Assembly (NCBI RefSeq): GCF_963678635.1
Contig: NC_087071.1
Span: 12,289,088-12,353,087, forward strand
DNA length: 64,000 nucleotides
Source: Symsagittifera roscoffensis
Taxonomy: Eukaryota > Xenacoelomorpha > Acoela > Convolutidae
Reading direction: 5' to 3'
The notes beneath the pieces were generated by a model. That model had not been told where the DNA came from. It saw only the letters and a list, made by a program, of their open reading frames with translations, and did not search any database. This document shows positions 33,002 to 43,589 of this stretch, piece after piece; the first letter of the stretch is position 1; every line of letters starts with the position of its first letter. A program made the translations under genes and the position numbers.

Positions 33002-34330
33002 AAACTTGAAACCTCGTGTCTCATCCCCAGAAGACTGGCGTGAACCGCAGAAAATGGAGGGACTCGAGTACCTACTGGTAGAACCAGCTTGCGAGGTGAA
33101 CAAAAAGGGCACCAGAGAGAAAAATGATGGCAACGAGGACTTGAGTTTGGATGATAATGAAAAGATAGAAGCGGACTCAGAGGCGGAATCCTTTGGGGAG
33201 GAAGACTGGAACGACCCAGAGCAGGACGAGGTGCCAAAATGGACGGAACCAGACTTGCAGATAACGGCAGGAACCAGGATTGGTAATCGTAAAAGGACAG
33301 GCATGAGGTACAATAGGCACGGGGATGACTTCTTGATTGACAAGATACGGCCTGATGAATTGGGCGACGAGTTACTGAGTGTGGGCGAATTGGTGGCAGA
33401 CGATGAATGGCAAATCATCAACGACAGCGAACGCTACCCGAAGGAAGAGTACTCCACGCCGGAACAAGAAACAGATCTGGAGCAGAGCGAGATAGAGAGG
33501 AGGGAGAACACAAACTTGAGAATACTAGAGTGGATGCGTGAAGTCAAGAGCAAAGGAGATGAAGGGCAAAGAATCCAGCAGGTCGACGTGTCAGCAGAGC
33601 GACACTTGAAAACAAAAGATCCCCTATTCGGTTGGACAGCAACCGACAGGCCGCTCGAAATACCACCAGATAATTTAGACGCAGCATCATCGACGGGGAC
33701 GTCGATAAATATTTTTGTCCGGGGAGTGGGGTAGGACTTAACCACACCGAAATTTTGATGATAAAGAAACTCAGGGAAGTAGGAGAGATCAACGGGCTAG
33801 AACTGGGTGAGCAAGAGGCCGAGCCTACCATAGGACGAAATTTCAAAACGAAATTTGAAATTCCCAATGAATACTCGGAGAACATCCTGATAACGGACAG
33901 CGACTTCAGTCTGTCAGGCAGAACTAGCGCGATCTGCATAACGGCGGACATGAGCCTCAAATCAAGACTGGAGGCCGAATTCAAGACAGAATACCAGAAC
34001 GTGGAGTTTCTATTCAGACAGAGACCGGGGCTGGGAGGAATGGCTGCGCTTCCCCCATCAGTGGCACAAGTCCCAGGCAAATACCTGTGCTTTCTAGTGA
34101 CGAGGGTCAATGAAAGGAATACGATAGATCCTGAGCACGTGATGCTAGCACTAACGAGGCTGAGAGATTTCATGATTGAAAGAGGGATAGTGGAGGTCTC
34201 GATGCCTGTTTTTGACCCAAACAGGGGCAAGTTGAGCCCAAGGGAGTTATATGCCATCCTACACGTGGTCTTCGCAGAAACGGAGATAAAGGTACACCTA
34301 CACAAGAAATACTACTTGAGTATCGCCTGA
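32982..34330 (+). pseudogene. pol: Pol C-terminal tail with macro-like domain of E2
   Basis: Homologue of E1 1-1332. An acidic linker (32982-33734) ends at a stop caused by loss of one G in the GGGG run after the polypurine-like motif (33715-33727); the macro-like part continues in the next frame (33755-34330). It keeps ITDSDF, GKYLCFLVT, LALTRLRDFMIERG, DPNRGKL and a final strand ending HLHKK. It has about nine residues more than E1 between the first strand and QRPG (near 33950), matching the helix that follows strand 1 in TARG1-like proteins. Confidence 0.75.
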
Positions 34331-34847
34331 GCTACGGGTGGACAACGGAGGTCTTGAGTTGGGGGTACATGGGGATCTCGAGTAAGGGTACATGGGGATC
34401 TCGGAGCAGGTAGATGGATTTCAACGTGATTGGCATGACAATTATAATTTAAAAGAGTGACGGTATAAAACATGAAATGAATCTGCATGCTCTTAAAAAA
34501 CTTTCAATTGAATTATTTTAGTAAAATAAATGTAGCGATAAAATTTTAACTACAATAATGGGGGGTTTAGATTAGGAACATGACACCTTAGTCTAAAAAG
34601 TGGATTTTACTTTCAGATTGATTTGATTAAATCGAAGTTGACGACCCAAACACACTCATTGGAACGGGAATAGAAGGTCTTGAACAAAGTTCACTATCAG
34701 CATCATTCGGGGGAGATTTCTCAAGTACTCAAGTTGGTACGGTAACACTCAAGTTGGTACGGTAAATCTCAAATTGGTATGGTAATTCTCAAGTTGGTAC
34801 GGTAATTCTCAAGTTTTAGTGCGCGAGATAATCTAGAAATTGTAAAA
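34331..34847 (+). other. E2 spacer between pol and ORF3, with 20-bp satellite
   Basis: There is no gene here. It includes two copies of GGGTACATGGGGATCTCG (34363 and 34387 region), an AT-rich centre and the satellite at 34728-34815. Confidence 0.6.
34728..34815. repeat. Four and a half copies of a 20-bp repeat upstream of ORF3
   Basis: Consensus CTCAAGTTGGTACGGTAA plus two variable bases, with starts at 34728, 34748, 34768, 34788 and 34808 (partial). It ends 32 bases before the ORF3 ATG. Confidence 0.9.
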
Positions 34848-36230
34848 ATGGCAGATCGATTTTGGAAATCCATGCCTGCGGCGCTAAAGAGGCCTACGCT
34901 CGATGAGTTGTACAGACGCTTGAGGGACTTGGACTACACCCAAGTGGACGAGAGGATGGCAGTGATGTTGAACGCCATCCTGCAATTAGAGGAGCAAGGT
35001 GAATGCAGGGAGTCCGCGACCGAAGCTGTCTTGATGGTCGGCTCCACCAAAAAAGGCATATCCAATCAGGAACAGACCAGGTGGCTATCCTGGAATGTGG
35101 ATGGAGGGGTGAGAGGATTCGATTTAACGAGGAATCCTGGCTTAAGCAACAACACTGAGTACGGCGCGGGAGAATTCCCATTGCCGACCAGACCGTCAGC
35201 AATATCCGCGAGCCAGTCCACGAGCAAGCCACCTTCTATGACGAGAGCCCAGCAAACGGAAGAGACGTGTCCTGACTTCAGCAACTTGAAGAGGGAACTT
35301 GAGAGGGCGCAGAGGGAAAAGAATAAAGCGAATCTTGACCGGGATAGCGCGAAGCTCGAAAGAAATCAAGCGAATCTGAAGAGGGACCTGGCAATCCTTG
35401 AGAGGGACCAGGCGCGTTGTGACCTTGATATGTTGAGAGCAGAATACCAGCAAGAACAGAGGGTGCGAGAGAACGCGGCGAATTGCGAACAGTTGAAGTC
35501 GGAACTTGAAAGGATCCAGCGGCGACAACGAGAGCTCGACAGACAAAAGGAAAAGGAAACCAGGACGACGGAGCGAGCTGTTGCAAGCTCGAGGCCGGAG
35601 TCGCGTATGGAGGTGGATGAGGCTCCCAGGATGAAGGGACGATTCAAATTAGACCGCGCGATTCAAGAACACATAAACGAGGGACTGGAAGTGTGGATAC
35701 CAACCGAATTAGCGTCCTCCCTGCGCGGTTCGGAGACGCAACCGATACGCCCATTGATGGACGTGGCACTGCCGGGATACACCCCGAGCTCAACCCCGAT
35801 AGGCAGTCAGGTGAGCGGGAGCTCGTCGCGTCTTAAGGAGTTACATGAGAGGCTACAGCTAAGAAGTCGTGAAAGTCCAGCTAGAGCGGAGGTACCCCCG
35901 ACTTGGAGAGAGCAACCGGTCAGGAGCGTGGTGATGGCAAGCTATAAGAAAAACACGGAGGGCAGATACCACAGGCACAACCGCATGGATTGGAACGCGG
36001 CGCAGCGGGCGAGAAGGGATTGTTTTTTTCATGACGCGTCTTGGGCTGAATACTACACACAACCACGAATACCGGAGGGTGCAGTTCCCCTGCTGACCCA
36101 AATCCAGTCGCACTGGCAGACTGGAGTCTTGAGTTTCTCTGGAGCCGCAACGCCGCAGATGCTGGCGTCACTCGAGATGGTAGGGGATGGCAAAAATGTA
36201 CACAGTGACTCTAATGATGGGTACCAATGA
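34848..36230 (+). CDS. ORF3 N-terminal part, E2 (coiled coil, damaged SGNH start)
   Basis: 460 codons from ATG 34848. Residues 15-50 match the start of E1 ORF3 (TLDELYRRL, then MLNAILQLEE). Residues 145-240 form a long coiled coil with many ERDQA/LKRDLA-like repeats. Residues 360-450 align with the entry to the E1 hydrolase, but the stretch holding the GDSL serine is missing: the sequence passes from GAVPLL to a GVLSFSG block. The frame leaves the gene near 36190, where the GTND block lies in the next frame; the two open frames overlap by 44 bases. It was probably once one protein with the next entry. Confidence 0.65.
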   Translation: MADRFWKSMPAALKRPTLDELYRRLRDLDYTQVDERMAVMLNAILQLEEQGECRESATEAVLMVGSTKKGISNQEQTRWLSWNVDGGVRGFDLTRNPGLSNNTEYGAGEFPLPTRPSAISASQSTSKPPSMTRAQQTEETCPDFSNLKRELERAQREKNKANLDRDSAKLERNQANLKRDLAILERDQARCDLDMLRAEYQQEQRVRENAANCEQLKSELERIQRRQRELDRQKEKETRTTERAVASSRPESRMEVDEAPRMKGRFKLDRAIQEHINEGLEVWIPTELASSLRGSETQPIRPLMDVALPGYTPSSTPIGSQVSGSSSRLKELHERLQLRSRESPARAEVPPTWREQPVRSVVMASYKKNTEGRYHRHNRMDWNAAQRARRDCFFHDASWAEYYTQPRIPEGAVPLLTQIQSHWQTGVLSFSGAATPQMLASLEMVGDGKNVHSDSNDGYQ

Positions 36231-38643
36231 CGAGTCCAGAGGGGAATTGAGGAAAGTCATGAGGTTACATGATAAAATGAGCTGCATCTCGGAAGAGTTG
36301 CGGATTCAGATGGATCCCGCCATACTCACAGTTTGCACCACCCCTTACAACTTGAAGGCCGACCAACACGCGATGGAAATAAACGAGAAAGTGCGGGACC
36401 TGAACGAGATAATCAGGCAGATACATCAAAGGAGTGTCCTTCCCGTCAGATTGCTGGACGTAGCCGACCAGATGGCGCGATCCTTCCCCGAGGATGCGTC
36501 CTCAGATGGAATCCTTTTCGACAGACCTAGGGGTGTGGAGTGGTTGAACGACGTCTTCCAGAGGCACATAAACGAGTTGGAGGCAGACCTGCTTGAGACG
36601 GCCCGATTCACATTCGGTCCACCCCCAAATCCCGCTTTCCTTGCCACAAGACCCTTGTCCAGTCGCCTGGGAGCGAGAGTCGACTCAAGAGAAAGCTCGA
36701 GGAGCAGCCGGACTAGATTACCTGGTTCCACGCCAATGGAAGCCGAGGAATCGGATTCATCAACGCCCCAAAGTTCAGTGGTGTCCTCAGTGTTAGTGGT
36801 AGAGAACAAGAGGTTGGAGAAGCCAGCGGAGGCAAGCGGGACGCGATATCTGGAGAAAGTAAAAGAGTTGGACCTGGAGGATCTGGAGTGCAGACAGCAG
36901 TTGGCAGAATTCGTGAGGCTCAAGCATGTGTCACACGAGGATTTGAGTCGGCATCAGTGCGTAGACTGGCTAAAGGCCCACGAAACGCATTTCTCAAGAG
37001 CAAGGATGATGGAGACGGCTGATCTGACTGGAACTCCCATGAGATCAGTCACGGGACCGATAAATTACAGACCTCTCAAGTTGCTGGGGAGTCCGGGACT
37101 CATAGTGAAGCCCCCTAAGCACAGAACAATTATCGCCAGAATCAGATTGGCAACTCCTGCGCAGTTGAGGGTGGTAGACAAGCTACCCGATCCAAAAGAG
37201 ATGGAACTGCCAGACGCCGCTTACGAGGGTGCGAAATTGGCAGACGACCCAAGATATGTGAAATCCCGTGGCAGTGCCCAATTTGCCAAGACAGTGGCAG
37301 TATATGATAGAGCGGATCCGGCAGCCGCGAGAGTGATCATCGTGATCATCATGCCCCCTGCTCTGCAGTTTGTGAATGCTATTTTGATTCTAATAGCCGA
37401 AGGGAACGCATGGCGGATCCTGATGGCAGCTCCCAATCGAGAGCTGGAACCCACGAACTTGAGACTTCGGAAGTCAGAGCTGGCGGCGGCGTGGGCGGAC
37501 GTGTCCCATGCATTGAGGGGATTTTATGAATTGGCAGGCATACTCATTGTACTGGATGAGGTCTTCTTACTTGAGATCTCGAATCTCGCCAGGCAGTTGG
37601 ATTTCAGTGCGACAATAGGGGATGACCCTCCAATAATAAGTCACCTGACAGCCAGCTTATGGTTCCGAGGCATTGACGTGACCATCACGAGCTCCACTAG
37701 CAAATCGAGGGGACCAAGCAACGAAAGGAAGAATGTGGCTGCGACTGAAAAGCAACTGGAGTCGGTCATCATTGGAGGATTCTGTAGGGAACATGCAAAA
37801 ATTGAGCCGAGGACGAGGAAAGATCACGAGATCCTAAAATTCTTGAGTCCTTGCTGGGAGAAGAAATACATGGCTGGAGTGTTTTGTGCGAAAGAGACCA
37901 TTTTCGGGGCCTTTGTACAAGAACTGTTGTGCATGCCCATTAGCCTCTTGCTATCCCTATACTTAGTTTACCCGAGGTACCTGTTTAACATGGGTCCAGC
38001 GTACATGTTCAGTCGGGGTGTAGAGACACTTCGGATTGATGGGTATCTGGCACTGGTGCTCCTGACTCATGGCGAATTGTTGTCATTTCATCGGGTGATG
38101 AAATATGGGGAACCCCTGTCGATGGGAAAGACCCACTCCAGTATAGACACTTACTCGTACAAGTGCGCGGCGGGACTGAAAACGTTACTGGTGGAGTATC
38201 TTCTGATGCAAAACCGACATATGACCGGCGAGGAGAAGAACCTGAAGACGAGAGAGGAATGGAGGGAGGCGATTGGTGGTATCCCTCTAATGACCGATCT
38301 ATGCCTGGCGATGAGGTCTGACCCAGTGGGAGTGATCAGGGGACTAGAGGAAGTCGTGACTTGTATTTACGGACCAGCGGTGACGTACTCCTTCCCGGAC
38401 CCTCTAGTGGCTGCATACAGCCATTCAGTAGTGCACGTGAGCTTAATAAGCGTATTGGATGAGACGGCGCTGAACTGGTGTCAACAAGGGTTGCTAAGGG
38501 CACGGATGAGCAATACAGTGCTCTTCGGGAAGGTGAAAGATCCAGAGTTGGTGGTGTTTAACTTCCGCGGGCTACTGCAGTGCAGGATGGGGGGAAAACG
38601 TGAAGGTTTGGAATCTGAACCCCCTGACGGCGAACGGACATAA
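36187..38643 (+). CDS. ORF3 middle part, E2 (SGNH remnant)
   Basis: 818 codons, frame +1 relative to the upstream part. It starts with the GTND block (MMGTNDESR near 36216) and continues with a D.AILTVCTTP strand. The block V region near 36515-36545 reads FDRP where E1 has DGVHFN, so both the serine and the Asp-His pair are lost. The second SGNH-like block (GSNDH in E1) is deleted near 37320-37350. The rest (FVNAILI, LDEVFLLEISNLARQL, QNRHMTGEEK and so on) aligns with E1 ORF3. It ends after a one-base insertion in a G-run near 38590. Confidence 0.6.
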   Translation: MAKMYTVTLMMGTNDESRGELRKVMRLHDKMSCISEELRIQMDPAILTVCTTPYNLKADQHAMEINEKVRDLNEIIRQIHQRSVLPVRLLDVADQMARSFPEDASSDGILFDRPRGVEWLNDVFQRHINELEADLLETARFTFGPPPNPAFLATRPLSSRLGARVDSRESSRSSRTRLPGSTPMEAEESDSSTPQSSVVSSVLVVENKRLEKPAEASGTRYLEKVKELDLEDLECRQQLAEFVRLKHVSHEDLSRHQCVDWLKAHETHFSRARMMETADLTGTPMRSVTGPINYRPLKLLGSPGLIVKPPKHRTIIARIRLATPAQLRVVDKLPDPKEMELPDAAYEGAKLADDPRYVKSRGSAQFAKTVAVYDRADPAAARVIIVIIMPPALQFVNAILILIAEGNAWRILMAAPNRELEPTNLRLRKSELAAAWADVSHALRGFYELAGILIVLDEVFLLEISNLARQLDFSATIGDDPPIISHLTASLWFRGIDVTITSSTSKSRGPSNERKNVAATEKQLESVIIGGFCREHAKIEPRTRKDHEILKFLSPCWEKKYMAGVFCAKETIFGAFVQELLCMPISLLLSLYLVYPRYLFNMGPAYMFSRGVETLRIDGYLALVLLTHGELLSFHRVMKYGEPLSMGKTHSSIDTYSYKCAAGLKTLLVEYLLMQNRHMTGEEKNLKTREEWREAIGGIPLMTDLCLAMRSDPVGVIRGLEEVVTCIYGPAVTYSFPDPLVAAYSHSVVHVSLISVLDETALNWCQQGLLRARMSNTVLFGKVKDPELVVFNFRGLLQCRMGGKREGLESEPPDGERT

Positions 38644-38941
38644 GATCCTGAGAATCCCCGCGTGAAAAAAGAGTTTCGAGTTAGTAAAAAAAGAACTGGA
38701 GGCGACACTAGAGTAGGACATCTTACCCGCAACCATTCCTGAGTTTCCAACAGTCAGGAGAATGACCCTGGGGATGAATATCTCCCTGGTAGTCCCATCC
38801 CTGTTTGCAAGAGCTACGGTAGAGAGACAGCAAGTGGAGTTCACCGATGGCTGGGACCCCTTGTTCATTGGATATACGGCGGCGGTCTATTTCCACACCT
38901 GCGATACCAATATAAACTCATGAACGACTCAAGCAAAGAAA
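38644..38941 (+). pseudogene. ORF3 stretch of E2 broken by stops
   Basis: This corresponds to E1 bases 12430-12760: RIPA, then FPTVRRMTLG, and WDPLFIGY match E1 PPIRRMLLG and MEPRFIGW. It contains several in-frame stops (for example near 38663, 38717 and 38921) and is not open in any single frame. Confidence 0.5.
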
Positions 38942-40000
38942 TTGAGAGGCTCAATGCCTCCGAATTTCGAGGTGCGGGAGATCTTGAGAACGCTCGATCA
39001 GGCGAGCTTGGAGAACACATCACCGATATGGGATGATGGCAGGATGATCGTAGAAGAAGGGCAGATCGCGCTGAAGGGCGAGATGAAGTTTGACACAAGG
39101 AAGTACCGGGCGCCTTACGGATTGGAACAGGTGGAAATGAGGCAAGAAGGGAAAGAGCTGGATGCGGCAGGCTCGTTATATGTGCCTCTGACGGAATATA
39201 AGAAGCAAGACCCCGCGACACCCTCACCCCTATCAGTGGGCACCCCTGAGGACAAGAGAAGCGGCCCCGTAGAAGACCGATTTAGGAAGATACTTGAGAA
39301 GAGGCAAGCCGAGTCGGGAGAAGAAAGCATGGACGAAACTCTCAGTGAAACAGGAGAGGAAATGGAAGTGGGGAATACACCTGACCCGAAACCAGCTGAG
39401 GCGGATTTCACCGCCCAGGAGCTACTGCTGGACCTGAGCGGAGACGATTGGGCGGACACTGCCACGCCACCACTGACCTCATCCCCTCGTAAGGACCTGG
39501 AACTACCATTGACAAGCGAGACTTCCAACATGGGGATGGTACTCTTGAGTGCAGAAGAGAGGCAGAAGAATACGTTTGAGTGTAACAAGAATATGTTTCT
39601 AGGGACTCTGGATGAGAAGGCTTGGCGGAACTTCTTGAGTGAATTTAATCATGAGACCAAGAGTGAGACCACATTAGATAACTTCAAGGAAGAACTGTGG
39701 AACACGGTGGTCAAGTTCCGGGAACCGGTGTTGATGGGCACCGGACTGAATGAAAAAGCAAGAAAGGAGTTGCTGAGCAAGATGGTCAAGTTGAGGGAGA
39801 CGCGACAGAAGACCAAAAATGATGAATGTAAAGACGGCTCTACTCTGAAGAAAAAAACTAATGATAAAACAATAAAAGTTAAAGGGGAGGATAAGATTAA
39901 GACTAGTAATATGAATAAAAGTACTAATATCCTTAAGGCTCGAGCAGGGGAGGCAAGAGTTGGAAGGATCGGGACCGGGACGGAGAGATCGAATCTTTGA
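38942..40000 (+). CDS. ORF3 fragment, E2 (acidic linker region)
   Basis: 352 codons in an open frame. It is rich in Glu, Asp, Ser and Lys; it includes TAQELLLDLSGDDW (also the first ORF3 residues kept in E3 and E4) and FLSEFNHET. It ends by frameshift near 39960. No domain is recognised. In E1 the corresponding linker runs to the second TAG. Confidence 0.55.
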   Translation: MRGSMPPNFEVREILRTLDQASLENTSPIWDDGRMIVEEGQIALKGEMKFDTRKYRAPYGLEQVEMRQEGKELDAAGSLYVPLTEYKKQDPATPSPLSVGTPEDKRSGPVEDRFRKILEKRQAESGEESMDETLSETGEEMEVGNTPDPKPAEADFTAQELLLDLSGDDWADTATPPLTSSPRKDLELPLTSETSNMGMVLLSAEERQKNTFECNKNMFLGTLDEKAWRNFLSEFNHETKSETTLDNFKEELWNTVVKFREPVLMGTGLNEKARKELLSKMVKLRETRQKTKNDECKDGSTLKKKTNDKTIKVKGEDKIKTSNMNKSTNILKARAGEARVGRIGTGTERSNL

Positions 40001-40080
40001 TGATAGTGACGACACCTCGAAGCAAAGGTATGAAGTCTCGAAAGAGGAAGCGGGAGATGGAGGAGTAGTGCAGCCCGTCG

Positions 40081-42432
40081 GTGGATGCTGTCTCGGAGAA
40101 GAACTTGAGGGAGACTGCCCCCATGATCTTAGCGCGGTGGAAGACGGCAGCCTACAAGAGTGGCTCCGAAACAAGGAGGTTAGCCGAAATAGTGAAAGAG
40201 ATAGAGGTCTCGACAAGTCTGGTAACGGAAGAAGACTTCAAACCTAAGAATGCAGGCTCGAAAAAGGGATTGACGAATGGACAAACCTGGGAAGTGGATG
40301 TGGGCAGAAAATGGATCTCGAGCGAACATCAAGCTATTGGCAAATAAGTGTCCAACGACCCTCTTGAGGAGACTACGACAAGGAATACGGCTCGACCTTG
40401 GTGGGTGGCCCTAGAGACGATGAAGGAATTGGAGGACTGTCTGAAGAAACTTGATCAAGGGGTGTCCCGCAAGCGTCACAATTGGGCTACTCAACAGAAA
40501 GCCGAAGTCAACAAGTTGGTATTGGGAAGTCAGCTAAAGCGAACTTGGCAGAGCCTGTTGCGGGATTACTTTGAGGGGGCGATGAGAACACCTTCATCAG
40601 CATTGCCTCTGATGGCAAATCCCTTCGTCAGAACCGCGGGACAACTGATGTTTGCGTGGAGCCTAGTGGGAATAGAATTGGAGGTCTTGACTTCATGTGA
40701 CAAATTGAAATTGGACAATAAAAGCCTAGAAGTCTATCAGATGCTGGTACAACACGTCGTGAGAGACAACTCCGGTCTGAGTCTGGCGAGAAGAAAAGAT
40801 GCCACTTGTTTCTTGAGGTGGATAATGTCCGTAATGACCAATAGCACCGTCCAAGCGTGTCATCAGAAGGCCATGGGGAGCAAAACCATGGAGAGAAGAG
40901 TCTCCACCGTCATACTGAACGTGTACCAGAGTACGGGGATCGAGAAGGAAGATGACTCAAGGCAATCCCTAGAGAATCATGGGAAAATTGATGAGATACG
41001 AAGATTCCACAACAAGAAATTTGAAGAGGAGCATGATATGCATCGCAACTTAGCCTTGGCTGAGGATTACTCGAAACCCAATAAAAAGGGAGAACATCAA
41101 TACGTACCTGGAGTGATGGGAATAACCTACAACCCTTTCTTGAATTCAGAGGCCGGGAACGCTCACCGGAATCACGAGGTGACGGAGCTGTTGAAGTTTT
41201 GGACGGAGAAGATACTCGTAATCGATTCAATGGAGAGGGAGAAGCCGAGCCTAGGCCTGCTACTTGAGGCGACACCCAAGGTGATAAGCGTGCCGCACTC
41301 GAGCAAAAGAAAGGAATTGAGGATGGGGAATGGAAATGGCATGATGACTACGAATTTGGGAACGGTTTGGAAATTGCTGAGACCTTCCTGGTGTCCACAT
41401 CCCCATGCGAGCTTGATTGAAGAAGTCACAGAACGAGTGAGGTTAACCCCAACAAACGAGGAGGATCTGGGAACGTTGGACGTGATACACAAATTGATCC
41501 TACCACAGAGTAAAGAGTCGGGCGAAGCAACGAGTAAGCTGGGATCAGTGAAAAAGTTGGAACCTAGTAGCTGTCTTGACTTGACGTGCGGAGGCGGAGG
41601 GAACACCTGTGATGGACGATCATGTGTCAGAATACAATCTTTCCAGGGAGAAGACCTGCTCACTTGGTTTGGTGACGTAACAGAAAGAGAGAAGAGCGAT
41701 GTGCAGATAATGGCTGATTGCTATACGAACACCACAGTGAATATAGCAACGGCGCTGGGGTTCTTCTCTAGAATGTGTAGTATGCAATCACTGGAGATGC
41801 TGGAGACTGAACACCATTTGGTGACGGCGTTGAGCGTGGAGTCGTGGCCAGGGGCATTGCAAACCACCCAGAAACATATCAGAGGATGGAAAATTGGTCT
41901 AGAGGCGGAGATGGGATTTCCAGTGAGCGAAGCTTATGGCCTGCCTGTAAATGCAAAGTCCTTGGTGGAATCAGTAATGGCCAACGTATGTGGGAGCCAT
42001 TATCCATTGCAGATGGCAACGGTGGAGGTATCCAGCCAAAGGATACTAGTGGATAAGGCCTTCTCGGTACCCAAGGGCATACGGCTAGCTCGAATGTCGC
42101 ATCATTCACACAGACTGTTAAGGAAGATCCTGGGAACGGTGCCAAGGGCACAAAGAGATGACTTGAGTGAGATCTTGGGAGAAGAACTCTCGATCTTAGG
42201 AGACGAAAACACGAGTGATTTTGAGAGACAGAATGCCATCGGGAAGCCGATGAGTAGTGTCCCAGCGCCGGAGGAGGATGATATGAGGCGCGATAAAATG
42301 ATGGAACTGGAGCCTCTGCTGGAAGCCTCGGGAGAACGCAATCTCCGAAGCATAAAAATTACACATGGGGATGCCCATGCCATTGCTTGGCACAGACAGT
42401 GTGGTACCCGGAGCATTCAAACCTTTGTTTAG
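40081..42432 (+). pseudogene. ORF3 C-terminal part, E2
   Basis: The frame opens at 40081, is cut by TAA 40345-40347 (E4 has CAA, Gln, here), then runs 40348-42432. Conserved features: RNTARPWWVAL, ALPLMANPFVRTAGQL, PSWCPHPHASLI (near 41385) and a Cys cluster CX5CX7CX4C (near 41575-41630). The frame is lost one base into the HG..PCHC motif near 42375. It is homologous to E1 13756-16902 and to the minus-strand copies E3 and E4. Function unknown. Confidence 0.65.
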
Positions 42433-43155
42433 TGTGGCATGTAGAAGAAATTCGGTCAATCGGGTTACCCGATCATCAGCAGAAGGTGACAATCTTGGTA
42501 GTAAGTACGATGTTGGCGTTACGATGGATCGAAGAAAATGTAACGAAGTATAGGGAGTCGAAGACACCAAGGGAGAAATCGATATACGCTATAGATTACA
42601 GCAGGAGACTTGAGTTGTTTGAGACTGTATGCAAGGATTTTGCCATACCAATGGAAGTCAGGCACATATGGAGCCGCATAAGTTTTTTTCCGTGGTTTCG
42701 AGCGACGTTGACATCTTGGTTGTACATAGCGACGAAGGGTCACATGAAGAAATACCAAGAGGAATATCGACAGTTCCTGGCGGAGATAGGTCCGGAAGCC
42801 TTCAAGAGTTCTGCTGACCCATCGAAATGCGATCACAACAGGTTGGAAAAGAGTCGGTAGGGTGTCTAGAGATAATACCAAAGCAAGAGAATCGATACTG
42901 GAGGAGTACTTGGCGAAGAACGTGAGCTTGAGCCTGCACAATTTCTTTTGCTTGAACATGGAATTGAAAAAGAAAGGTTTACCAAATCAGGCAACGAGGT
43001 TGCAGGAGCAGAAGGAGTGGATGCGATCCTTCGAACATTTGAGAGCATGGGAAGAAATTGTGATCAGCTCTGATGATGAGGAAGCGCTACTAAGGCAGAT
43101 CACGGTGTCAAATTCATCAGATCCTAGCACTTCGAAGGCTAGGAATACGAAGTGA
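42387..43155 (+). pseudogene. ORF3 C-terminal end, E2
   Basis: The continuation after the frameshift: 42387-42860 holds QTVWYPEHSNLCLVWHVEEI and a WFRATLTSWLY stretch, then a second frame change near 42805-42860 leads into 42862-43155, which ends in an acidic SSDDEEALL tail. E6 (63249-64000, minus strand) shows the same region uninterrupted. Confidence 0.65.
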
Positions 43156-43576
43156 GCAGGGAGCTCAATGTGGTTTTCTTGAGTCTTGAGAGGGAAAGGA
43201 AAGGGCTCGAGTGTGAACTCGGATAAAATCCGAGGTCACGAAAAAGAAATTTTAACGAAACAAAGTGTTGTTATTAATATGCTATAGTTATTATATAAAT
43301 CAAAGTGTTGCATTACAATTTCCTGATTGGATAGGACAAAAGAAATTTTAATTATAAGCTTCAAAAGCTGATATTTAAGGTGCAGGTTTATGAAAATTTT
43401 GATTACTGTTCAGCGATAGTGTGACAATTTTGCATGGTTGTGAATTTTGGGGTGTAGATAAACTTAAGTCTGCTGCAAACTTCTGTAAATGACCACTGGC
43501 ACTGTATCTTGAGCAACACTCGGTATTCTGGCGACTCACTGGCAGGCGGCAACACGCGATGAGGACATCGATCTTG
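43156..43576 (+). other. E2 3' noncoding region between ORF3 and the polypurine tract
   Basis: There is no gene here. It begins with a purine-rich run (43183-43202) and an inverted CTCGGAT/ATCCGAG pair (43218-43236), then AT-rich sequence. The equivalents are 62827-63245 (E6) and, in shortened form, 45719-45960 (E3). Confidence 0.55.
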
Positions 43577-43589
43577 AGTCCGGGGAGTA
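43577..43589 (+). promoter_or_regulatory. Probable 3' polypurine tract of E2
   Basis: AGTCCGGGGAGTA lies directly before the first base of the 3' LTR (43590), which is defined by homology with 18676. Confidence 0.6.

Noticed and set aside
43212-43576. LTR start at TGTGAACTCGG, right after the purine-rich run
   Set aside because: The 5' LTR shows no homology to this part; repeat homology starts only at 18676/43590, after the shorter polypurine motif.
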